A stretch of DNA of 64,000 nucleotides from Parapedobacter defluvii (GTDB lineage: Bacteria; Bacteroidota; Bacteroidia; Sphingobacteriales; Sphingobacteriaceae): assembly GCF_014642075.1 (NCBI RefSeq), contig NZ_BMIK01000001.1:620001-684000 (forward strand), in the 5' to 3' direction. The translations under genes and the position numbers were made by a program. Shown piece by piece: positions 1 through 8,122 of the stretch. The notes under the pieces are model-generated. The model saw only the letters and a program-made list of their open reading frames with translations. It made no database searches and was not told the DNA's origin. Within the stretch, counting starts at the first letter, position 1; every line of letters begins with the position of its first letter.

Positions 1-2
1 CT

Positions 3-893
3 AATTTTGTGCCCTTGATGCCCTATTACGGCACATTGGATGCCATTTCTTACAGGCGCCTGGTGGAAGATGCGGTCGACTATATCCACGTGAATCCCGT
101 CGACTGGGGTGTGCGCCTGGATAAAGATGAAATTTACCGGATGGCCGGTCAATTCAGTCTTTTCGAGCTGAATAAAAATATCTACGAATTCCTTGCGCGC
201 CGATGCGGCGCGGGGTATTGGTGTTGCAAAAGCATGGGCAATATGTACTTTTCCGACGAGCTGGAGAAGGTATCTGCCGGTCTCAAATACATTTACCTCT
301 ACCGCGATGGGCGTGATGTCGCCCTGTCGTTTCAGAAGGCCATCGTCGGTGAAAAGCACAGTTACCACATTGCCAAGCAGTGGCATAACGATCAGCAGGC
401 CTGTTTGCAACTGCGGGATCGGGTGCCCGCCGAACGGTTCTTTATGTTGAATTACGAGCGGCTTATCCTGCATCCCGAGCAAACCATCCGGCAACTGTGT
501 GAATTTTTGGGTATCGAATTTCAGGATGCCATGCTGCACTATTACACTTCGGATGAATCCCGGCGGACCGCCGAAGGGGGTGCAATGTGGACAAACCTGA
601 CAAAGCCGGTCATGCAGGACAATGCCAATAAATACCTGCGGGAAATGTCGGCAGAGGATATCCGTATCTTTGAATCGGTAGCGTTTGATAGTTTGGTGGC
701 GTTGGGATACGAACCCATTACCCCGCGTGCGGATCTTCTCAGTTTTACCTGGGAAGACGTAGCGGCTTTCAATGTGAGAAACGATCAGTTAAAGCGTGCG
801 TTCAAGGCATCCGAAGACGATAAAAAAAGGAGGCAGCCGCAGCTTAACTTAATTAGTCGCATCAGGGAAACCGAACTGAGTGTGTATGGATAA
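3..893 (+). CDS. sulfotransferase family protein, 5'-truncated by window edge
   Basis: The frame is open to the left edge, so the real start lies outside; the in-frame GTG at 9 and ATG at 18 are unlikely starts. The visible part of about 296 residues carries the segment YLYRDGRDVALSF near residue 97, which matches the PAPS 3'-phosphate-binding region (Arg and Ser) of P-loop sulfotransferases, followed by the typical FFMLNYERLILHPE and LCEFLGIEF stretches. The N-terminal P-loop (SGTT type) that binds the 5'-phosphosulfate is not visible and should lie just upstream. These enzymes move sulfate from PAPS to a hydroxyl or amine acceptor. The acceptor cannot be told from the sequence. The gene overlaps cysQ by 8 nt (ATGGATAA), so the two are probably co-translated, and cysQ would clear the PAP by-product. 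Assignment to the family is fairly sure. Confidence 0.8.
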   Translation, partial: NFVPLMPYYGTLDAISYRRLVEDAVDYIHVNPVDWGVRLDKDEIYRMAGQFSLFELNKNIYEFLARRCGAGYWCCKSMGNMYFSDELEKVSAGLKYIYLYRDGRDVALSFQKAIVGEKHSYHIAKQWHNDQQACLQLRDRVPAERFFMLNYERLILHPEQTIRQLCEFLGIEFQDAMLHYYTSDESRRTAEGGAMWTNLTKPVMQDNANKYLREMSAEDIRIFESVAFDSLVALGYEPITPRADLLSFTWEDVAAFNVRNDQLKRAFKASEDDKKRRQPQLNLISRIRETELSVYG

Positions 894-1686
894 AAAACGA
901 GATATCCCGGCTATCGCCGATATCGCGCGGAAGGCTGGAGAGGCAATTCTGGATGTATATCACACGGATACGGACCAATGGGAAATCCAACAGAAGCATG
1001 ATAATTCGCCCCTTACCCTGGCGGATACCGTATCCCACCGGATCATCGCGGATGGCCTGAAAAGTATTTTCCCGGCAATCCCCATGCTGTCGGAAGAAGG
1101 CAAGGACATTCCTTACGAGAAGCGGAAGAAGATGGACCGTTACTGGTGTGTGGATCCTTTGGACGGTACGAAGGAATTTATTTCCCGCAACGGAGAGTTT
1201 ACGGTGAACATTGCGCTGATTGCGGGAAATGAACCTGTTTTTGGCGTGATTTATGTGCCCGTAACCGGTGTGTTGTATTACGGCCTGAAAGACGAAGGAA
1301 GTTTCAAGACCGAAGGTGGGGAAACCCGGCGTATACAGGCGAGCCCGTCCCATAATCCGGTAGCCGTGGGCAGCAAGTCACACAAGACTGCCGAAGAGGA
1401 GGCTTTTTTATCGTCCCTGGATATCCGGGACGTGGTCAGCATCGGAAGTTCCCTGAAATTCTGCCTGATTGCCGAGGGGAAAGCGCAGGTATACTACCGG
1501 CATGGCCCCACCATGGAGTGGGATACGGCTGCGGGCCATGCCATAGCCGTTGCCAGTGGCGCCCGGATGACACAAGCGGATGGCAGCGCATTTGTATATA
1601 ACAAACCCAGCTTGGTAAACGGAAGTTTCATCTGCTACTCGGTCAACTTACACCACAAAATAGCTGCGCTTTCTTCCGGTGTATGA
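886..1686 (+). CDS. cysQ: 3'(2'),5'-bisphosphate nucleotidase CysQ
   Basis: Hydrolyses 3'-phosphoadenosine-5'-phosphate (PAP) to AMP and phosphate, relieving product inhibition of PAPS-using enzymes. The protein (266 aa from ATG 886) has the inositol-monophosphatase-fold signatures: SEEGK near residue 66, the metal site DPLDGTKEF near residue 88, and WDTAAGHAI near residue 208. Length is normal for CysQ. An earlier GTG at 880 is in frame, but ATG 886 overlaps the sulfotransferase stop in the classic 8-nt way and is the better start. Its 3' end overlaps the convergent cysC gene by 52 nt. The neighbours on both sides handle PAPS, which supports the PAP-phosphatase role over inositol phosphatase. 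Confidence 0.93.
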   Translation: MDKKRDIPAIADIARKAGEAILDVYHTDTDQWEIQQKHDNSPLTLADTVSHRIIADGLKSIFPAIPMLSEEGKDIPYEKRKKMDRYWCVDPLDGTKEFISRNGEFTVNIALIAGNEPVFGVIYVPVTGVLYYGLKDEGSFKTEGGETRRIQASPSHNPVAVGSKSHKTAEEEAFLSSLDIRDVVSIGSSLKFCLIAEGKAQVYYRHGPTMEWDTAAGHAIAVASGARMTQADGSAFVYNKPSLVNGSFICYSVNLHHKIAALSSGV

Positions 1687-2150
1687 TGCCGCGTATCAAT
1701 GGATAAAACACGTGCATCCGGCAGCTCAAAGGAAGCGGATACGCCGGTAAAATCGGGAATACGACGTTCCCTGGCTTTCCGGTAAAGCCCTTTTACATCC
1801 CGGCGCTCACATTCGGATGCGGGGCAATCCAGGTAAACCAAAAGCAGTTCTTCCCCTACGATCCCGGATACCAATTGCCGGTGGGCATCCATGGGTGTGA
1901 TAAAACTGCCGATGCAAACGATGTTCTGTTTCACCAACAGATCGGCGATGTGGCTGGCACGCCGGATATTCTCCGCACGGTCCTCGTTGGAGAACCCCAG
2001 ATCAGCGTTCAGCCCCGCCCTCAATTCATCCCCATCCAACAGCACAACGCTCCGGCCGAGCTGTTCCAGTTTTTCGGCGAGCAACCGCGATAGGGTCGTT
2101 TTGCCGGCTCCTGATAACCCGAAAAGCCATATCACCCGTTTGTTGATCAT
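1635..2150 (-). CDS. cysC: adenylylsulfate kinase CysC
   Basis: Phosphorylates adenosine 5'-phosphosulfate (APS) at the 3' position to give PAPS. The 171-aa protein has the Walker A motif GLSGAGKTT at residues 11-19, then VVLLDGDELRAGLN and FSNEDRAENIRR, which are hallmarks of APS kinase, and the VYLDCP segment in the second half. It is a stand-alone kinase without an ATP-sulfurylase fusion. The start ATG lies 1 nt after the stop of the large hybrid two-component regulator on the same strand, so it may be read from that transcript. The 3' end overlaps cysQ convergently. Together with cysQ and the sulfotransferase this makes a PAPS supply and recycling set. ATP sulfurylase is not in the window. 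Confidence 0.93.
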   Translation of the reverse strand: MINKRVIWLFGLSGAGKTTLSRLLAEKLEQLGRSVVLLDGDELRAGLNADLGFSNEDRAENIRRASHIADLLVKQNIVCIGSFITPMDAHRQLVSGIVGEELLLVYLDCPASECERRDVKGLYRKARERRIPDFTGVSASFELPDARVLSIDTRHHTPEESAAILWCKLTE

Positions 2151-2151
2151 G

Positions 2152-5100
2152 TTATTTGGTGTTTTTCTGATACGCTTTGGGCGATACGTTCATCTGCTTT
2201 GAAAACGACTTCGAGAAGTAAGACACGGAATTGAATCCCACCGAGTAGGCGATCTGGCTGACATTCATTTTGCCTTCGTGCAGTAATTTCTCTGCTTCGG
2301 CCAGGCGGATGGACTTGATGTAATCGTGCACTCCCTTGCCCGTAATGGCCTTGAATTTTGCGTAGAGGACAGAGCGGCTCATACCGAATTGACGGCACAG
2401 GCTCTTGTAGTCAAGGTCGTATTCGGTCATGTGGGTTACCACAAAATTCCGAACATCTTCCATAAACGCTTTGTCGAGTTCGGACAACCCCATATCGGCT
2501 GCCACGGGCGTATTTTCGTCTATCAGCTCTTTGGAAGTCGGCTTGGGCCTGTCGAGGAAATTGCCGATGACGGCAAGCAGCAGGTCCGCATGGAGGGGCT
2601 TCGTCAGGTAGATATCCGCCCCCGCTTTATACCCTAAAAGCTGGCTGGCTTCCTGGTCTTCACTAGTTAGCAGCAATACGGGGATGTGTGAGGTCATAAT
2701 ATCGCCTTTTATCGACTTGGTCAGCGATAATCCGTCAACACCCGGCATAATCAAATCCGTAATAATCAGATCAGGCTGGGTCTTCCGGGCGATATCCAAC
2801 CCTTCCTGTCCGTTGCAGGCTTCATCCACTTCAAAGTAATTTTCCAGGATGTGCCTGAGTAGCGACCGGATACTTTGGTTATCATCGACTACCAGGATCC
2901 GCACGTTGGCAAATTTATGCAGGGATTCGGCAACCATCGGCGCGGGGCCGACGAGGTCCCGTTGTTGGCTCTCGGGTTTCACCTGTACATTCGGAAGTGA
3001 AATGGTGAATACCGATCCTTTACCTTTGGCGCTTTGTATGGATAGCTCGCCGTTATGGGCCTTGATAAATTCCCGGCAGATCTGAAACCCCAGGCCTGTG
3101 CCGGTTTCGCCATTGGTGCCCATGGTTGAACCCGATTGATCCTGAAAGATTTTTTCGATTTGGACATTGTCCATACCCACTCCATTGTCCCGTATCTTGA
3201 TGTGAACGTATTCGTGATCCTGAATGCATTCAAACACAACCTGTCCGCCTTCGTTGGTGTATTTGATGGAGTTGCTGAGAATATTCCGGATGATCGTACT
3301 CACCATTTGATAATCCGCAAACAGCCGGACCCCGGGGTCTACCGAGACGCTGCACGTTATATTTTTTCCCTGCAACTGCAAGTTGAAAAGATAGATGTTC
3401 TTTTGGATCAGGTCATACAGATTAAAAGATTTTGGTGAAAAGTGCAATTTGTTGGCTTTGGTTTTTCCCCATTCCAGCAGGTTGATAACCAGGTTGCTCA
3501 ACGAATTGGATGACAGGCTCAGGTCATCGATGTAGGCCGTAATCTCCTTTTGGGAAAGGTGCGGGAGGTTCTCTTTCAACAAATCGGTAAGTCCGGTGAG
3601 TGCCGATAGCGGGTTTTTAAGGTCGTGCACGAGAATGGACAGAAACTTATCCTTCATCTGGTTGTTCGTTTCCAGTTCACTGATGACCGTTTCCAGTTTG
3701 TTGTTTTGTTCGATAATTTTTTGCTGTTGCCGGCTGATTTCGTCGTTTTTTAACGCGAGCGTGGAATTTTGATTCCGAATTTCATTATTTGTCGCCACGA
3801 GCTCGCTGTTGGCGTTGTGCAGGAGCATGGTCTTCTCCGCGATTTTTTGTTCCAATAAGGTGTTTTGCAGCCGAATGTTCCTCAATCGGTAGTAATAGAT
3901 GGATACGATAAGGGCGGCTGTCAACACAAAAACCAGGGTTTTAAACCACCAGGTTAACCAAAAAGGCGGGGTAATGGCGATCCGGATACTGGCTACGTTA
4001 TCTGACCAGTTACCGTTGTTGTCGGTCCCCCTTACCAGTAAGTTGTACATCCCGGGTGGAAGGTTGTTGAAAGAAAGCGTGTTTTTCGTTCCCAGCGGCA
4101 ACCATTTCGGGTCCAATCCATCGAGTTTATACGCATAGGCCCTCAACGCCGGATCCACATAATTGAGCGAGGCGAACTCCAGCGAGAATATATTTTGTGT
4201 ATGATCCAGCGTAATGGTTTCCGTATAGTTGATATCTTGCGCCAATGGGGTAGGCTGTTCCGGTGTGCTGATGGGGACATCGACATTGCCGAGTTGAAAA
4301 TTCGTAAATACCAGGGAAGGTGCATAATTCCGGGGTTTCACTCCGGATTTGTTGATCACGTTGAGTCCATTGACCCCGCCGAAATACAGGTTGCCTTCGC
4401 GGTCCACGAGTTTGGCCCGTCTGAACTCATCCCCCTGCAGTCCATTGGAGGGCATGTAGTTGACCATCGCTTGTGTCCGGTCATCGATTTTTGTGATCCC
4501 CTTGTTGGTGGCCGCCCAGATATGACCGAAATTGTCCGTTACAACCGCATTGACGATGTCACTCTGAATGGCAGAATTGGAAGTGAAGTATACGTTGTTC
4601 CGTCGGTGTGCGTAATCCAGCTTGTTCAGCCCATAGGATGTTCCGATCCAGATGTTTCCGTGCCGGTCTTCCGCGAAGCTCTTCACCGTGTTGTTGGAAA
4701 GCGGGCTGCCGTCCAGATCCGAATCGGTCGTGATTGCGTCGAATGATCCGGTTTCAGCGTTGTACAGTCCGATGCCGCTTCCTTCGGTTCCCATCCAGAT
4801 GGTACCATCGGAAGATTCAAAGAGCGAAAGTATATGGTTGCTGTTGATGTCTTTCTCCATCCCATAATGCCGAAATTTCCTTTCGGATGGATGGTATAGC
4901 GTCACCCCGCCTCCGTACGTGCCGATCCAGATACGGCCACTCCGGTCTTTCAGTAAACAGTTGATGTTGTCGTTTTTTAATTCCAGGGTGTTAGCCGTAT
5001 TTATCCGGGTTGAACCCGTTTTTCCCGGGCGATAGCGATAAATCCCCTCCCCCCAGGTGCCTACCCATAATTCGCCGTCGTCGCTTTCGGTGATCGAAAC

Positions 5101-6318
5101 GACATAACGTCCGGCACTTGCCTGTTGAAAAGGAATGTTCCGACCGTTGGCGAAGGTGTTTTGGGTCTTATCAAACCGGTTGAGTCCGCCGCCGTCCGTG
5201 CCAATCCAGATGTTGCCTTCGGCATCCTGAAAAAGGCAATTCACAATGTTGTTGCTCAGACTGTGGGGATTGTCGGTATTTCTGAAATGCAGAATGTTGA
5301 TTTCGTCGATATTGACCATGGATATGCCCGCCCCCGAGGTTCCTATCCACATATTGCCTTTCCGGTCCCGCCGGATGCAATTGATTGAATTGCCCGCAAT
5401 ACTTCGGGTGTCTTGTTTGTCTGCACGGTATACCTGGCAGCGCTGCTGCTGCATGTTCAGGATATACAGGCCTTCGTTTTCGGTGCCGCACCAGATCTGT
5501 CCATCGATATCTTCGCCGATGCACAATACTTTGGTTGGTCCCGTTAGCTTGCCCGCAAATCCGAGATGTGCATTGGTAAGGCTATCTTGCTTTGAATCGT
5601 AGTAATATATGCCTGATGTGGCAGAACTTACCCAGATCCGACCCGATTGATCGATATGGACATCCGTAACCGGGCCATCGTCCGATGTATGATACCGGTG
5701 AATGATCCGCCCCTTACGATCGGTAACGACTACGCCTTGCTCATAGGTGCCCACCCACAGATTTCCATGCGGATCCTGTTCGGAGCATGTAACTGGAAAG
5801 TCAACCTCCGTACGCCCGATCTTTTTTTGTTGATGGTCATATAGCAATAACCCGGATAATCGGCTGCAAAGCAATACGTCGCCTTCCCGGGTTGTTGAAA
5901 AGGAGATCACATTAGATAAGTCTATCGCCTTATCGGCCAGGTAAACATCTGCGCCTTTGATTTGCCGGGTAACCGGATCAAAGATGTTAGGACATTGCGA
6001 ATCCGATGTGGCAATCCATAACTGTTTGTCTTTGTCCTGAACGATGGACTTGATGTCATTGGAGTACAAGCTATGTTTACTGTCCGGTGTTTTCCGGATG
6101 ATGTGGAATTGGTAGCTGTCGTATTTGTTGATCCCATCCTGCGTACCAAACCATAGAAAGCCCAGATCGTCTTCGAAGATGGTTTGTATGGTGTTTTGGG
6201 AGAGGCCGTCCGATGTTTTCAGCTGTTTGAACTTCAAATAATCCCATTGTGCCCAAGCGGTCATACACGGACTCAGACAGACAAACGCGAGGCAGCAACG
6301 GAATAAGACCCTATTCAT
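2152..6318 (-). CDS. hybrid two-component system sensor/regulator (HTCS)
   Basis: A 1388-aa one-protein phosphorelay typical of Bacteroidota glycan loci. In order: signal peptide (1-24, ending AWAQ); a periplasmic double propeller of many short repeats of the form GNIWIGTDGGGLNRF (about 25-690); a Y_Y_Y domain (about 700-780, LPPGMYNLLVRGTD); one membrane helix near 785-805; a coiled coil; a HisKA H-box LVHDLKNPLSAL near 896; HATPase with GTGLGFQICREF near 1079; a receiver with VVDDN near 1141 and the phospho-acceptor in DLIITDLIMPG near 1188; and an AraC-type HTH in the last 90 residues. Known HTCS proteins bind oligosaccharides outside and activate a nearby PUL. Here the GH16-like gene lies 57 nt upstream on the same strand and cysC 1 nt downstream. 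The inducing sugar is unknown. Confidence 0.95.
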   Translation of the reverse strand: MNRVLFRCCLAFVCLSPCMTAWAQWDYLKFKQLKTSDGLSQNTIQTIFEDDLGFLWFGTQDGINKYDSYQFHIIRKTPDSKHSLYSNDIKSIVQDKDKQLWIATSDSQCPNIFDPVTRQIKGADVYLADKAIDLSNVISFSTTREGDVLLCSRLSGLLLYDHQQKKIGRTEVDFPVTCSEQDPHGNLWVGTYEQGVVVTDRKGRIIHRYHTSDDGPVTDVHIDQSGRIWVSSATSGIYYYDSKQDSLTNAHLGFAGKLTGPTKVLCIGEDIDGQIWCGTENEGLYILNMQQQRCQVYRADKQDTRSIAGNSINCIRRDRKGNMWIGTSGAGISMVNIDEINILHFRNTDNPHSLSNNIVNCLFQDAEGNIWIGTDGGGLNRFDKTQNTFANGRNIPFQQASAGRYVVSITESDDGELWVGTWGEGIYRYRPGKTGSTRINTANTLELKNDNINCLLKDRSGRIWIGTYGGGVTLYHPSERKFRHYGMEKDINSNHILSLFESSDGTIWMGTEGSGIGLYNAETGSFDAITTDSDLDGSPLSNNTVKSFAEDRHGNIWIGTSYGLNKLDYAHRRNNVYFTSNSAIQSDIVNAVVTDNFGHIWAATNKGITKIDDRTQAMVNYMPSNGLQGDEFRRAKLVDREGNLYFGGVNGLNVINKSGVKPRNYAPSLVFTNFQLGNVDVPISTPEQPTPLAQDINYTETITLDHTQNIFSLEFASLNYVDPALRAYAYKLDGLDPKWLPLGTKNTLSFNNLPPGMYNLLVRGTDNNGNWSDNVASIRIAITPPFWLTWWFKTLVFVLTAALIVSIYYYRLRNIRLQNTLLEQKIAEKTMLLHNANSELVATNNEIRNQNSTLALKNDEISRQQQKIIEQNNKLETVISELETNNQMKDKFLSILVHDLKNPLSALTGLTDLLKENLPHLSQKEITAYIDDLSLSSNSLSNLVINLLEWGKTKANKLHFSPKSFNLYDLIQKNIYLFNLQLQGKNITCSVSVDPGVRLFADYQMVSTIIRNILSNSIKYTNEGGQVVFECIQDHEYVHIKIRDNGVGMDNVQIEKIFQDQSGSTMGTNGETGTGLGFQICREFIKAHNGELSIQSAKGKGSVFTISLPNVQVKPESQQRDLVGPAPMVAESLHKFANVRILVVDDNQSIRSLLRHILENYFEVDEACNGQEGLDIARKTQPDLIITDLIMPGVDGLSLTKSIKGDIMTSHIPVLLLTSEDQEASQLLGYKAGADIYLTKPLHADLLLAVIGNFLDRPKPTSKELIDENTPVAADMGLSELDKAFMEDVRNFVVTHMTEYDLDYKSLCRQFGMSRSVLYAKFKAITGKGVHDYIKSIRLAEAEKLLHEGKMNVSQIAYSVGFNSVSYFSKSFSKQMNVSPKAYQKNTK

Positions 6319-6375
6319 GATCAGATTTATACAAACTTAACTATATTTTTATATGCAATATAGCTAATATTTCGA

Positions 6376-7233
6376 TTAAGGAGTAAAGGTGAAATCGTTT
6401 ACGACTACCTCCACACTGGGGCTGTTTAGTTCATAATTGCTGACATTTTTGTATTTCGTCCACAGTTGGATATAAACAGGCATTGCTTTCGTGGGCACGT
6501 TGCCCGGCTCGTCAAATGTCCATCCCGAGGCACCGCCCGGTGTATTCACGAAGGATGCAGAAGTGCCGTGACCGTGATAGCTTTGGAAGGTTATTTTATC
6601 GGGGGCTCGTGTGTATACATGGGTGGTGTAAGTTCCCTCCAACGGTTCGGAGTAATCGACATGTACATAATTTACCTCCGGATTTGAAGTCGTTACCTGA
6701 TTCCGGTATACGGTATAATTGCACCAGTTGTTGGAAGCGACATTCCAACGTGTAAACTCGAAGTCAATTTCATTGATGTAATCCGTTCCGCCATACTGAA
6801 ACAGTCCAAAGATCACGTCCTTCTGCAATTCGCTGAGATCGTGGTCAACTTTCCAGGTGTACGTGCCGTACTGGTAATCATTTTCACTCTGTAATTCTGC
6901 GCAAAGGTAGCGGCCATCCGACTGCCGCGTGATTTTCAGATGGAGTCTATCCTGGTTATCCACCCACACATTTTGGCTGCTCCAGATGTTCTCACCCGGT
7001 CCCCTCGGCTCGTCGCGGTTGGTTGCATGCTTTACAAGCCAGGTAATTCCTTTCCATTCGATCCGGTATTGGCCATCTTCACCGAGGATGGGAGTGGTAC
7101 TATCGGCGGAGGGTGCTTCCGGGATTGGGTGGTCTTCTTTCTCCGATTCTGTGGCTGTGGAATCAGCCCGGTCACAGGCTAGACAGGAAGTGAACAGGCA
7201 AAATACGGCCATAGCGCTCTTGATCGTTCTCAT
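6376..7233 (-). CDS. GH16-like (concanavalin A-fold) lipoprotein
   Basis: The protein (285 aa from ATG 7233) has a lipoprotein signal ending FTSCLAC with Cys at residue 20, an acidic linker, then a jelly-roll-like domain. The segment INEIDFEFTRW fits the GH16 catalytic pattern ExDxE (EIDFE), with aromatic residues common in that fold (QYGTYTWKV, FGLFQYGG). GH16 enzymes cut beta-1,3/1,4-glucans and galactans; the substrate here cannot be assigned. I prefer ATG 7233 over the in-frame ATG 7263, because 7233 places the signal peptide at the N-terminus and because CAAATTTA at 7269-7276 is a possible -7 box on the minus strand. The gene lies between the SusCD pair and the HTCS and is the only glycoside-hydrolase-like protein of the locus in view. 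Confidence 0.75.
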   Translation of the reverse strand: MRTIKSAMAVFCLFTSCLACDRADSTATESEKEDHPIPEAPSADSTTPILGEDGQYRIEWKGITWLVKHATNRDEPRGPGENIWSSQNVWVDNQDRLHLKITRQSDGRYLCAELQSENDYQYGTYTWKVDHDLSELQKDVIFGLFQYGGTDYINEIDFEFTRWNVASNNWCNYTVYRNQVTTSNPEVNYVHVDYSEPLEGTYTTHVYTRAPDKITFQSYHGHGTSASFVNTPGGASGWTFDEPGNVPTKAMPVYIQLWTKYKNVSNYELNSPSVEVVVNDFTFTP

Positions 7234-7445
7234 AAAAACGGTGCTTGAATTTGGGTTTATCATATTGCCAAATTTAAAGCCGCGGGCTGCTTAAAAATTT
7301 CCTATATGCCTAATTTTTGGTCCAAGGGTTCTAAGAATTACATTCAGGTTGATCGGTCGTTATCTTGCCAGGAGTCATCCATGATAAAAACGGTGCCATA
7401 CAACGTCATTTGCAGGTACCTTGCGGAAGTAGTTGTGCAGGAAGT

Positions 7446-7949
7446 TTAATCCCGTGTAAAATAATGTTTAAACGAAAGGGTGTCTAAAATGCGTCCATCG
7501 GGTCCGGCTAAAGCAACCGCGGCTTCTACTAACCATCGTTTGCTATCTATCTGTTCGCCTTTCAGCTTCCCACCTATGGGTTTTAGGGGGATGGTATTGC
7601 AATTTGGGCACATGGTTATGTGTACGACCTTTTCACTGGCAATCGTATTTTTATCGAGATTGAAAAAGGTGCGACCTTTGGGAATTTCAAAGAATAATCC
7701 GGTGTAGGGTGTGCCGTCTGTGTGGTTAGCTGACCAATACTTTTTATATTGGAAAACGATGTTTTTACCGTCTACTACGCGTAACGCTTCCAAGCGCGAT
7801 GATTCCCTGAAATGTGTCTCACAAGTCGGGCATTCAGTGAGGTTATCGGGTGTAAGGCTTGTTAATTTCTCTTTTTCGCAAGATAGGATGAGTACCGTGC
7901 AAACGAAGAAAATGGATGTCGTCTTATACAAATTATTTTTTCGTTTCAT
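7446..7949 (-). CDS. putative lipoprotein with two Cys pairs, function unknown
   Basis: I do not recognise this 167-aa protein. It starts with a lipoprotein signal (FVCTVLILSC, Cys near 24). After it come CPTC near residue 41 and CPNC near residue 114, spaced widely enough to form a single tetra-Cys metal site or two disulfides. The remainder looks like a small beta-rich domain. It lies on the same strand as the SusCD genes, 173 nt after the susD stop, and before the GH16-like gene, so it is probably part of the same locus and exposed on a membrane surface. A role in glycan binding is possible only by position. Confidence 0.7.
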   Translation of the reverse strand: MKRKNNLYKTTSIFFVCTVLILSCEKEKLTSLTPDNLTECPTCETHFRESSRLEALRVVDGKNIVFQYKKYWSANHTDGTPYTGLFFEIPKGRTFFNLDKNTIASEKVVHITMCPNCNTIPLKPIGGKLKGEQIDSKRWLVEAAVALAGPDGRILDTLSFKHYFTRD

Positions 7950-8065
7950 AATCAGTTAGTTTTTTAGCTAAACGAAAGTATGTGGTAAAATGCTACATAA
8001 GCGGAGATGCTGGTCGCAAATGTTGCGGTGGTAGTGCCGGAAAATCATCCGGTATTATGCGGCAA

Positions 8066-8092
8066 CGGGGAAGAATATGATATCCTTCCCCG
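8066..8092 (-). terminator. possible hairpin terminator after susD-like gene
   Basis: CGGGGAAG at 8066-8073 pairs with CTTCCCCG at 8085-8092 around an 11-nt loop. It lies about 30 nt past the susD stop codon in the direction of transcription. There is no T run after it on the minus strand, so it may protect a 3' end or attenuate rather than terminate fully. A second weaker hairpin (CCGGA/TCCGG) follows. Confidence 0.4.
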
Positions 8093-8122
8093 GCACGCTA
8101 ATTTCTAAATTTATACGATAAG

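Noticed and set aside
4195-4746. 183-aa open frame antisense to the hybrid regulator
   Set aside because: Lies wholly inside the propeller coding region; composition is that of a shadow frame.
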